Below, in pieces: positions 8,002-15,896 of a stretch of DNA of 64,000 nt. The position numbers and the translations under genes were made by a program. Within the stretch, counting starts at the first letter, position 1. Every line of letters starts with the position of its first letter. The notes below the pieces were generated by a model. It made no database searches. It had not been told where the DNA came from and was given only the letters and a program-made list of their open reading frames with translations. Source of the DNA: JAOUEA01 sp963821925 (GTDB lineage Bacteria > Actinomycetota > UBA4738 > HRBIN12); assembly GCA_963821925.1 (NCBI GenBank), contig CAWGFO010000002.1, forward strand, positions 1 through 64,000. The letters run 5' to 3'.

Positions 8002-9005
8002 CCGACGATCGCGAAGGATCCGATCGCAGGGCGTCCGTGCCCTGCTGACCGAGGGCCTTGCCGTCCGCGAGGCGCGGGTATCCGGTCCGCTCACGCTGAT
8101 CCCGCTCGTGGGCGGCCGACGCCGCGCCCCCGTACCTGACCGCGGCCGCGGCGCTCGACGCCGGCACGCTCTCGATCGGCGAGGTCGGCGGCGGCTCGGT
8201 GCCGCAGCTCGTCCTGAAGAACGCCGGGACGCTGCCGGTGCTGCTCCTCGACGGCGAGCACCTCGAGGGCGCGATGCAGAACCGCGTGCTGAACGCGACC
8301 GTGCTCGCCGCGCCCGAGCACGAGACGGTGATCCCGGTCTCGTGCGTCGAGCAGGGGCGCTGGGGCTACCGGGGGTCGGCGGGGGAGCCGTCGGTGGGGT
8401 TGCCTGGACCCGAGCTCGCCCAGCATCCGTCGCCGGTGCCCGGGTGCACGTGCGGGATCTACGCGAGCTCGAGCCTGCGGAACCTCGTGACCTCGACCCC
8501 GTCGATGCCGGCGGTGAGCGCGGTCGGGACGGTCGCGCTCTGGGGCCGCGTGATCGAGCACGAGCGGGGATGGCGTGCGGAGTTCGCCTACCCGGATCGC
8601 CTGACGCTCGTGTGCGTCGTCTGCCTCCAGGAAGGTTCCGGAGCCGGTGAGCCCGCGTTCGTCGTGGCCGAGCCGGTGGCTTCCGGGCCCTATCCCGCGG
8701 TCGCCGTGTGCCGGGACCACGCCGCCTCCGTGACCGCCGAGGGGTCGCGGGTGATCTCGCCGGCGGCCGTGATCCGCTCGGCGCTGCTCGATCGGTACGC
8801 GGTGGATCTGATGCCGTTCGACACGGTGCGGAGCCTCTTCGAACGAGACCCGGTGCCGGTGCCGTTCACGCGACCGAGCAGCCCGACCCCGGTTCCGGCT
8901 CGGCAGGTGCCGACGCGCGTCGCCCCGGCCGGTTCGGCCGCGACGCTCGCCGCGCCGCCGCCGCGACGCCAGCCGCGACGCCGCGCCCACCCCCGTCAGG
9001 CGTGA
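7998..9005 (+). CDS. ARPP-1 domain protein with Cys-rich C-terminal domain, frameshifted N-terminus
   Basis: About 335 residues. N-terminal part (after shifts near 8028 and 8115) reads L-T-E-G-L-A-V-R-E-A, P-L-T-L-I-P-L-V-G-G, then G-G-S-V-P-Q-L-V-L-K-N, V-L-L-L-D-G-E-H-L-E-G-A-M-Q-N-R, V-I-P-V-S-C-V-E-Q-G-R-W. These are the conserved segments of the ARPP-1 family (named for association with ADP-ribosylglycohydrolase and rhodanese-phosphatase proteins), whose biochemical role is not established. The second half (about residues 150-290) is the Cys/His module also found in the 4271 gene. ATGA overlap with the preceding gene; a phosphatase follows after 4 bases, matching the association the family is named for. 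Confidence 0.75.
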
Positions 9006-9009
9006 GCCG

Positions 9010-9990
9010 TTGCGCCCGACCCGACCCGGCCCGCCGAGCATCGGACGCCGCATCGCGCGAGGGATCGGACAGGTCGTCACGTTCGTCCTCCAGGCGGCGT
9101 TCTTCCTCCTGATGTCCGCCTGGGGCCTCGGATCGTGCGTCATGACGGTGCTCCCGTCGGATGCGGCGACGTCGCCTCCGCCGGTGGTCGTGCCGGAGCC
9201 GGAGGTGACGGACCCGTCGACGTTGGCGGTCGTCCGGCAACCACCTGACCGAGACGCGCCCGTCTTTCCCGACATCGAGGTCGTCTGCGGCCTTCCGCAT
9301 GGCGGGTGGGTCGAGCTGGGCTGCAGGAGGCCGGCGACGCTGCTCGGCTGCGCGGACTCACCGCCCGATCATTCGTGCCTGGCCGGCGACGTCGCGATGA
9401 CGCGCAGGTCGCACTACTCGATCTGCTGGAACTCGTTCGGCCCGGTCGACCTGGTGCCGCACCCGGCGGCCGCCAACCCGTTCGAGGACGCGATGAGCAG
9501 GTTCGTGCGTGCGCCGTTCGTTGGGTCGCCGGCCGTCGACGACGAGGGCTACCCGGTGAACGGGTTCGACGAGGTCGTGCCGGGCCTCGCGCAGGCCGAC
9601 ACGACGTTCACGCCGACGCAGCTGTTCGACCAGGGCTTCGACGCGGTGTTCGACGTGTGCGGCTGGAACCGCGGCGACGGCGTGGCGGACCGCCCGTACA
9701 CCTTCTACCTGCTCGACGACGTGCCGTGGATCCCCGAGCCGTCGCGGATCCACGAGCTCGGGCTGGAGATCGCCGGCCTCGTCCGCGACGGGAAGCGGGT
9801 GGCCGTGAACTGCGCCGCCGGCCTGAACCGGTCGGGGCTGCTCGTGGGCCGAGCGTTGGTCGAGCTCGGGCATCCGCCGCTCGAGGCGATCGACCTGGTG
9901 CGGGCAGCGCGAGGTCCGTGGGCGCTGTCGAACGTGGGCTTCACGAGGTTCCTGCTGTTCGAGTGTCGCCTACGACGGAGCGGTCCGTAG
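9010..9990 (+). CDS. membrane-anchored dual-specificity-type phosphatase
   Basis: 326 residues from a TTG start four bases after the ARPP-1 stop. One transmembrane helix at about residues 20-43, a Pro-rich linker, then a Cys/Trp-containing region and a Cys-phosphatase domain: V-N-C-A-A-G-L-N-R-S-G (about residues 271-281) is the C-x5-R phosphate loop, followed by L-V-G-R-A-L. The usual His before the catalytic Cys is Asn here. An upstream D-D-V-P-W could provide the general acid. Such rhodanese-fold phosphatases are the named partners of ARPP-1 proteins, and this may remove phosphate from an ADP-ribose product. Fourth gene of the operon starting at 7098 or third if 7098 is counted first. Confidence 0.7.
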   Translation: MRPTRPGPPSIGRRIARGIGQVVTFVLQAAFFLLMSAWGLGSCVMTVLPSDAATSPPPVVVPEPEVTDPSTLAVVRQPPDRDAPVFPDIEVVCGLPHGGWVELGCRRPATLLGCADSPPDHSCLAGDVAMTRRSHYSICWNSFGPVDLVPHPAAANPFEDAMSRFVRAPFVGSPAVDDEGYPVNGFDEVVPGLAQADTTFTPTQLFDQGFDAVFDVCGWNRGDGVADRPYTFYLLDDVPWIPEPSRIHELGLEIAGLVRDGKRVAVNCAAGLNRSGLLVGRALVELGHPPLEAIDLVRAARGPWALSNVGFTRFLLFECRLRRSGP

Positions 9991-10007
9991 GGGGGAGGTC
10001 ACGCCTC

Positions 10008-10365
10008 GTGATCGCCGGCCGCGAGGACTTCTCGTCCTGCCCTGGCTGCGGCGCACCGCTCGATCACGAGCCGTCGGCGGAGGCCCGCCGCACGGTGACG
10101 GTCCTGTTCAGCGACATCGTGGGTTCGACGCAGCTCGGCAAACGGCTCGACGCAGAGGCGCTCAGGACGGTGCTGACCCGGTACTTCAGCGCGATGCGGT
10201 CGGTGATCGAACGCCACGGCGGCACGGTCGAGAAGTTCATCGGTGACGCGGTGATGGCCGTGTTCGGCGTCCCCAGGTGGTGACGACGATGCGCTCCGGG
10301 CGGTTCGGGCCGCCGGCCGACATGCGGGACGCGCTCGTCGACCTCAACGAACACTCCGCGCACGC
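10008..10365 (+). pseudogene. truncated class III adenylate cyclase
   Basis: GTG start with GGGGGAGG upstream. Encodes a short Cys pair (C-P-G-C), then L-F-S-D-I-V-G-S-T and F-I-G-D-A-V-M-A-V-F-G, the two metal-binding Asp segments of a class III cyclase, and stops at 10283; cyclase-like helix (D-D-A-L-R-A-V, A-D-M-R-D-A-L-V-D-L-N-E) continues through two shifts to about 10350. The transition-state Asn/Arg segment and the C-terminal effector half are missing, and the convergent PEBP gene begins at once. A degenerate copy of the zinc-ribbon/cyclase/AAA type seen at 61989. Confidence 0.65.
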
Positions 10366-10426
10366 CTGCGCGGCCCCGACCGGGCGTTCGCCCCGCGACG
10401 TGCGGGACGCTTCTCGCGCCATCGGA

Positions 10427-11068
10427 TCAGCCGTCCCTGAGGTCGGGGTTCAGCGTGTAGGTCGGCACGATCTCGGCGCGAGCGAGCACGTGCCCGTCGA
10501 TCGCCGCCTCGAGCGCCTCGAGCGTGAACCCGGCCTCGAGGCCGACGTGCTCGACGTCGAGCGCGTACACCGTGGTGACGTAGTGGTGCACGTGCTCGTC
10601 GTTCCAGGGCGGGAACGGACCGTCCCACCCCCCGTACGTCCCCTCGAGGTCCGCGTTCCCCTCGAACAGGCCTCCGTAGCCGTTCGCGCCGCTGATCCCG
10701 CCGACCGCGGTCGGGCCGGGAGGCTTGCCGTGGGCCACGAACCCGTCACCGTCGGCCCCCTCGGCGATCTCGTGGACGTCGGCCGGGATGTCGGCGATCA
10801 GCCAGTGCGCGAACCGGACCCGGGACTCGTCGTCGCCGAGCGAGAGTCCCTCGACGCCCATGCGGTTCCGATCGGCCGGCACGTCGGGGTCGACCACGGT
10901 GATCGCGAACGACCGCGTGCCCTCGGGCTCGCCGGACCACCGCAGGTGGGGGCTGAGGTCGCGGCCCGCCATCTCGGCGCGGCCCTCCGGCGTGGGGACC
11001 GCCACGGCGTACCGCTCCGGGATCGGCCGGCCGTCCTCGAGGCTCGAGCTCTCCAGCGTGAATCCCAT
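10427..11068 (-). CDS. YbhB/YbcL family (PEBP-like) protein
   Basis: 213 residues; ATG with GAGGAGGGG upstream. Matches the bacterial phosphatidylethanolamine-binding/Raf-kinase-inhibitor-like family: L-S-P-H-L-R-W-S-G-E-P near residue 40, S-F-A-I-T-V-V-D-P-D, F-A-H-W-L-I-A-D-I-P, G-G-I-S-G-A-N-G-Y-G-G and H-H-Y-V-T-T-V-Y-A-L-D, the ligand-pocket Asp-Pro-Asp and His residues included. Length is near the usual 160-200 plus an acidic insertion. Cytosolic; ligand and role in bacteria remain unclear. Monocistronic, convergent with the cyclase remnant. Confidence 0.85.
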   Translation of the reverse strand: MGFTLESSSLEDGRPIPERYAVAVPTPEGRAEMAGRDLSPHLRWSGEPEGTRSFAITVVDPDVPADRNRMGVEGLSLGDDESRVRFAHWLIADIPADVHEIAEGADGDGFVAHGKPPGPTAVGGISGANGYGGLFEGNADLEGTYGGWDGPFPPWNDEHVHHYVTTVYALDVEHVGLEAGFTLEALEAAIDGHVLARAEIVPTYTLNPDLRDG

Positions 11069-11187
11069 CGTCCCCTCCTCGTCGTCTGCCGGCAGGCTCG
11101 CACCCCGCGCCGACCTCCGACAACCTCCGGGGCGCACGTTCCTGCGAGGTGGCGGATACTCTGACCCTCTGCACAGAGGAGGTCGCC

Positions 11188-11469
11188 ATGACGGTGCTCG
11201 TCCAGATGCACGTGAAGGCCCCCGACGCGGCGCGGTTCGTCGCGACCGCGGAGAAGTACGCGCCGCGGATGGCCGAGTTGGGCGCCACGAACGGCGGCGT
11301 CTTCGAGGACGAGAACGAGCCGGGGCTGATGACGATCATCGCCGAGTGGGCGAGCCACGACGCGATGATGGCCGCGACGGACCAGGTCGGCGAGGCGTTC
11401 AACGCCGAGGCGGGCACCGAGGGCCTCGAGTGGGTCACCCACATCTGGGAGCGCAGGGGCGACGCGTAG
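11188..11469 (+). CDS. antibiotic-biosynthesis-monooxygenase-like small protein
   Basis: 93 residues; ATG with GAGGAGG 6 bases upstream. Single ferredoxin-like (dimeric alpha/beta barrel) domain: V-L-V-Q-M-H-V-K-A-P-D strand, helix A-A-R-F-V-A-T-A-E-K, G-G-V-F-E-D-E-N-E-P-G, and I-I-A-E-W-A-S-H-D-A-M-M. Fits the ABM/YgiN-like group that includes small cofactor-free monooxygenases and isomerases, but no substrate can be named. A second relative lies at 20923. Confidence 0.65.
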   Translation: MTVLVQMHVKAPDAARFVATAEKYAPRMAELGATNGGVFEDENEPGLMTIIAEWASHDAMMAATDQVGEAFNAEAGTEGLEWVTHIWERRGDA

Positions 11470-11472
11470 CCG

Positions 11473-11605
11473 ATGGAGGCGACGCCGCCCACGCCTTCGC
11501 GCGCGACCGCTGCTTGAAGGACGCGGGCGCGGGCTCCCGCTCGACGAGTTCATCGCGGTCTCGATCGAGGGCCTGCAGGAGGTCGCCCCCGACATCGACC
11601 TGTGA
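11473..11605 (+). other. possible remnant of a coding sequence
   Basis: The last 60 bases read R-G-L-P-L-D-E-F-I-A-V-S-I then E-G-L-Q-E-V-A-P-D-I-D-L and a TGA at 11603-11605, with coding-like composition; the upstream part needs a frame change (A-F-A-R-D-R-C-L-K-D-A-G). No start with a ribosome binding site. May be the 3' end of a lost or badly frameshifted small gene. Confidence 0.3.
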
Positions 11606-11611
11606 GCGGGG

Positions 11612-11821
11612 CTACCAGTCCTCGGGGAGCTCCTTCTCGGCGTTCAGCTGACGCGCTCGCTTCTTGATCCAGCGCTTGGCCTCGGCCTTGTCGTTCGCGC
11701 GCCCGTAGGACTGGATCGCGTCCTTCAGGTCCTCTCGGTTGCGGATGGGGAACGACCCGTCGGGGAGCGCCTTCCCCTGCTCGGCGAGCTTGCGTCGCTC
11801 CGCGGTGTCGAGATCGGCCAT
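11612..11821 (-). CDS. small basic protein, DUF6582-like
   Basis: 69 residues; ATG with GGAGGAGG upstream. Sequence runs A-L-P-D-G-S-F-P-I-R-N-R-E-D-L-K-D-A-I-Q then K-A-E-A-K-R-W-I-K-K-R-A, resembling short proteins of phage and actinobacterial genomes in which a 'lp(d)g.fpI....l..Ai......' segment precedes a helical Lys/Arg tail. Role unknown. The 298 bases upstream to the next gene hold no other gene. Confidence 0.6.
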   Translation of the reverse strand: MADLDTAERRKLAEQGKALPDGSFPIRNREDLKDAIQSYGRANDKAEAKRWIKKRARQLNAEKELPEDW

Positions 11822-12119
11822 CTCGTCCTCCTCCCTGTCGTGACCGCGTCGTCTTTCCCGATCGGACCGGGTTCCACACCCGGGACGTCTAGCGGCGGTC
11901 GGCGGGCGGTGGGGGTCCGGTTCCGGGGACGGCCGCGCGAGCCGGGCCACGATGGCATGGAGGGAGCGCACGTCGGAGCGCTCGCAGGACCTGGTCCGAT
12001 CGTCGGCTCACCGATCGCCATCGGTTGAACTCGAGCTCAGGGCCGAGGGAGTAGCGCTCGCGAGGAGGCCGATGCCGCAACGTACGACCGGTCGCGCGGG
12101 GCCTACGTAGGCTGGGCCC

Positions 12120-12800
12120 ATGGGCGGTGCGCGAAGAAGGTCGATGTTCACGACCCAGCTGTCCAAGTGGGCAGAGGACAATCGCCGCTCCTTCCCATGG
12201 CGTGAGACCGCGCGATCCGTTCCGCATCCTCGTCGCTGAGGTCCTGCTCCAGCGGTCCCGAGGGAAGACGGTCGCCACGCGTCTACGAGGAGCTCTTCCG
12301 CCGATGGCCCGACGCGCCGGCTCTCTCCCGCGCCCGCGTCGCAACGATCGCCTCGGTGATCCGGCCGCTCGGCTTGGTGAAGCGGGCCGAGACCCTGAAG
12401 GTTCTGGCGACCGAGGTCGTCCGCCTCGGCGCGGTCCCCGACGTCGCTCGAGGGCCTCCTCGCGCTCCCCGGGGTCGGACGCTACGCGGCGAGCGCCACC
12501 CTCGCGGTCGCCTTCGACGAGCATGCGCCGGTCGTCGACGGGGTCTCCGCCCGCGTCTACCGTCGCTACTTCGGGCTCGATGGCGACGGCCCCGCCTCCA
12601 CCGACGCGGAGCTCTGGGATCTGGTCGAGCGGGTCACCCCGCGGACCCACGTCCGCGAGTGGAACTGGGCGGTGCTCGATCTGGCGGCCGACGGTCTGCC
12701 TCCCGAAGGTGCCGCGGTGCTCGGAGTGCCCCCTGGCGGCGCGATTGTGCCTGGTCACAGGCCCACGGTTGATCGTGTCCGCGGCAAGTGCTAGCATCCG
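12120..12800 (+). CDS. HhH-GPD DNA glycosylase, Mig.MthI-like T/G mismatch type, frameshifted
   Basis: About 220 residues after correcting about four single-base shifts (near 12210, 12285, 12445, 12690). Order of segments: R-S-F-P-W-R-E-T, R-D-P-F-R-I-L-V-A-E-V-L-L-Q-R, L-G-L-V-K-R-A-E-T-L, the helix-hairpin-helix L-P-G-V-G-R-Y-A-A-S, A-P-V-V-D-G-V-S-A-R-V-Y (catalytic Asp), and four Cys (C-x6-C-x2-C-x6-C) for a 4Fe-4S cluster. A Tyr follows V-G-R where MutY has Ser and Nth has Lys, as in Mig.MthI. It abuts a C5-methyltransferase and a restriction enzyme, so it likely removes T from T:G mismatches left by 5-methylcytosine deamination. An alternative start is the ATG at 12144. Confidence 0.75.
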
Positions 12801-12854
12801 CGGGTCGGATCACAGCGGTGTGATCTCCCCCCCGACGCGACCTCCCCCGGAGGG

Positions 12855-14265
12855 TTGTCGTCTTGGCACGCAGCACCAAGGACACCGGTCAGGCCGGGGC
12901 AGGCGGGACGGGTCGTCGAGCTCTTCGCCGGCGTCGGCGGGTTCCGCCTGGGCCTCGAGCGCGCCGGCTGGCGCACGGTCTGGGCGAACCAGTGGGAGCC
13001 CTCGACCAAGACCCAGCACGCCTTCGACTGCTACCGCGAGCAGTTCTTCGCGCACCAGGGCGAGTACGTGATGGACGAGCACCTGCGCGAGGTCCGCTCC
13101 GCCGACGGTGACGTCGCCGTGAACGAGGACATCGCCCTCGCGCTCGACCAGATCGAGGCGGGGGAGCGGTCGCCGATCCCCGACCACGACCTGCTGGTCG
13201 GCGGCTTCCCCTGCCAGGACTACTCGGTCGCGAAGACCCTGAGCCAGGCCGACGGCATCGAGGGCAAGAAGGGCGTCCTCTGGTGGCAGATCTACCGGAT
13301 CCTCGAGGAGAAGCGCCCGCGCGTCCGTGTTCCTCGAGAACGTCGACCGGCTGCTGAAGTCGCCGGCGACCCAGCGCGGGCGCGACTTCGCGATCATCCT
13401 CGCGTGCCTCTCGGACCTCGGGTACCTCGTGGAGTGGCGCGTCGTGAACGCCGCCGACTACGGGTTCCCGCAGCGCCGCCGCCGGGTCCTCATCGTGGCC
13501 CACCACGTCGGTGACGATGTCGAGCCGAGGTGGGCGGGACCCTTGCCGTGGCTCTACCGCGAAGGGGCGCTCGCCCGAGGTCTGCCGGTCGAGCAGCCCG
13601 AGGAGTCCACCGTCGTGCTGATCGACGGATCCGACGTGCCGTCGGTCGACGCTGAAGGGCCACCCCGCGCAGATCACGCAGGAGTTCGGCTGGAGCAACG
13701 CGCAGACCCCGTTCCTGAACGCGGGCGTGATGTGGCGCCGCGACGTCTGGACCCGCTCGGTGGTGTCGTCCTACGACGGTCCGTTCACGACGCTCGGCGA
13801 CGTGCTCGAGGACGACCTCCGAGGTGCCGGAGTCGTTCTTCATCCCCGACTCGCAGCGTCGAGACGTGGGAGTACCTGAAGGGCGCCGAAGCGCGAGGAG
13901 CGGACCTCGTCGACCGGCCACACCTACTTCTACACCGAGGGCGGGATCGCCTTCCCCGAGCCGCTCGACAAGCGCGTCGCGCACGATCCTCACCGGCGAG
14001 GGCGGCACGACCCCGTCCCGCTTCAAGCACGTGGTCGCAGACCGAGGACGGGAGGCTCCGCCGGCTCACCCCGGTGGAGCTCGAGCGTCTGAACGGCTTC
14101 CCCGACCACTGGACCGCGACCGGCATGCCCGACGGACGCCGCGCCTTCATGATGGGCAACGCGCTCGTCGTCGGCTTGATCGAGCGGGTCGGTGGGGCGC
14201 TCGCGGAGACGAAGCCGGTGGCCGAGAAGCCCGACCTACGCGTCGTTCCCGTTTCCGGGATCTGA
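12855..14265 (+). CDS. DNA (cytosine-5) methyltransferase, frameshifted
   Basis: TTG start behind GGAGGG. Reconstructed about 465 residues with the C5-MTase motifs in order: E-L-F-A-G-V-G-G-F-R-L-G (I, SAM), G-G-F-P-C-Q-D-Y-S (IV, catalytic Cys), F-L-E-N-V-D (VI), Q-R-R-R-R-V (VIII), a variable target-recognition part, F-Y-T-E-G-G-I, S-R-T-I-L-T-G-E-G-G, L-E-R-L-N-G-F-P-D-H-W-T (IX) and M-G-N-A-L-V-V (X). At least five single-base shifts interrupt it (near 12915, 13320, 13655 and several between 13810 and 14035). Converges with a BglII-like endonuclease gene; together they make a type II restriction-modification system. Confidence 0.85.
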
Positions 14266-15023
14266 GTCGACCCTCGAAAGCCAGCTCGCCGGCGACCATC
14301 TCGCTGGCGAGCATCGACGCCGGGCACCTGAGGTTCGAGGATGGAGCCGAACACGGTCTCGAACGCGTGGCATGCGACCCCGTTCTCGGTGGCAACGCTG
14401 TACATCCGGTCGTAGCGCTCCTTGATCGGGTCCCACGATCCCGGGCTCGATCCCGATCGATCCACACGGGCATCTGGATGCCGATCCTCATGTAGGGCAG
14501 CAGCCCGACCGCCTGCTCGAACGTCGCCACGCCCGAGTCGAAGAACTTCGCGAGCTGCGCCGTGGCCACGATGAGCACCGCCACCTCGCCCATGCCGCTC
14601 CGGCTCGCGATCTGGAACTTGAAGAGATCGCGGAACAGGCTCGCCGAGTTCCCGAACTCGACCTCGACGAAGACGCCTTCCTTCGCGAAGTCGCCCCGGA
14701 GCGCCAGGTCGGCCGGGAGTGCCGAGAGGGCGACCTGCGGCAACCGGCTCCGCGTTCCAGCCTCGATCTCGTAGTTGGTCGTGGAGATGGAGGTTCAAGG
14801 CGGCCTGGTCGACGGGGAACAGGGCGTAGCCCCGCTTCCCCCCGAACCGCTTGGCCTGGCGCTTCGGGGTCGCCGGTCGACCGGCTGCGGTGAACGGCTC
14901 GGCGACGCGCAGAGGGACCTCGGCGCCGCCGAGGGCGTCGATCAGCTCGTCGTACTCATGTGGGAATCCGTGCTCGACGATCGTCTCGCCGAACAGGTGG
15001 CTCTCGGAGGCGATCTTCAACAT
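14240..15023 (-). CDS. BglII-like type II restriction endonuclease, frameshifted
   Basis: About 255 residues, start ATG at 15023. N-terminal half M-L-K-I-A-S-E-S-H-L-F and F-P-H-E-Y-D-E-L-I; after a shift near 14780 the core D-F-A-K-E-G-V-F-V-E-V-E-F-G-N, then K-F-Q-I-A-S-R-S-G and G-I-Q-M-P-V-W. The D-x8-E-x-E spacing equals the BglII active site (Asp84, Glu93, Gln95 as I recall), with Glu in place of Gln. Further shifts near 14450 and 14320. The gene tail overlaps the methyltransferase end; exact stop uncertain. Cleaves unmethylated DNA; recognition site cannot be read from sequence. Confidence 0.7.
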
Positions 15024-15191
15024 CGGCGTTCTCCGTCGTTCGGTCTGGGGAGCCTACGCCGCCGACCCGAGTGACACACGGTCTACCAGCGCGCGTGTCG
15101 CTCGGCGACGACTGCCCGAAGCGGCCTACCATGCGGAAGCAGCGTTCGAGGAGGTCCTGCGTCGAGGGATCGCCCACCGAGGAGGGGTACC

Positions 15192-15818
15192 GTGACGAAC
15201 CACGCGACCTGGTCCGACTACTACAGGGAGAACGAAGGCCGCGATCCGCGCGAGCTGCTGCTGTCGGCACTGGCGACGTTCGAGGAACCCGGCGCAGCGG
15301 TGGATCTGGGGTGCGGCGCCGGGATCGACACCCTCGCGATGCTGGAACGGGGATGGCGGGTCTTCGCGACCGATGCCCAACAAGAAGCGGTCGAGCGCCT
15401 ACGGGGTCGTGTCCCCCGGGCGCTCGAACCTCGGCTCACCACCGAGGTCTCGCCGATGGAGGACGTCGAGCTCCCGGCCGCCGATCTGGTCCTGGCGAGC
15501 TACAGCCTCTTCTTCTGCGACCCGGCCCGGTTCCACGAGGTCTGGGATCGGATCCGAGCTTCGCTCGGGGACGGCGGGATGTTCGTGGGCCAGATCCTGG
15601 GCGATCGCGACACGTGGGCGCCGGAGGACGACATGAGCTCGTTCTCGGTCTCGGAGGCCCGCGCCTTGTTCGACGGGTGGAGCCTTGAACGCTTCGACGA
15701 GGAAGACGAGGAGGGCGAAGCCTGCGACGGGCCGAAGCACTGGCACGTGTTCCATGTGGTGGCCCGTTCATCGGCGGGCCCCACGGGCCCTCACGTTGTC
15801 GAGCCGACGATCGCCTAA
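15192..15818 (+). CDS. class I SAM-dependent methyltransferase
   Basis: 208 residues; GTG start with GGAGGGG. Motif I A-V-D-L-G-C-G-A-G-I-D-T near residue 37-48, acidic residue after strand 2 (V-F-A-T-D-A), motif IV L-V-L-A-S-Y-S-L-F-F-C, and W-D-R-I-R-A-S-L-G-D-G-G post-motif. Resembles the TehB/thiopurine/generic Methyltransf_11-25 group, substrate unknown. An acidic stretch (D-E-E-D-E-E-G-E) lies near residue 175. Ends just before a strong bidirectional hairpin. Confidence 0.8.
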   Translation: MTNHATWSDYYRENEGRDPRELLLSALATFEEPGAAVDLGCGAGIDTLAMLERGWRVFATDAQQEAVERLRGRVPRALEPRLTTEVSPMEDVELPAADLVLASYSLFFCDPARFHEVWDRIRASLGDGGMFVGQILGDRDTWAPEDDMSSFSVSEARALFDGWSLERFDEEDEEGEACDGPKHWHVFHVVARSSAGPTGPHVVEPTIA

Positions 15819-15853
15819 GGGCCTGCTTCGGCGCGTTCCTGGAAAGGTGGACC

Positions 15854-15887
15854 GCGGGGAGGAGCGGCGATCGCCGCTCCTCCCCGC
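15854..15887. terminator. 34-bp perfect palindrome between convergent genes
   Basis: GCGGGGAGGAGCGGCGA followed directly by its exact complement, 17 bp per arm, lying between the stops of the methyltransferase and the sialidase-like gene. No T-tract; acts most likely as a bidirectional transcription terminator. Confidence 0.7.
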
Positions 15888-15896
15888 CGGTGCCGT

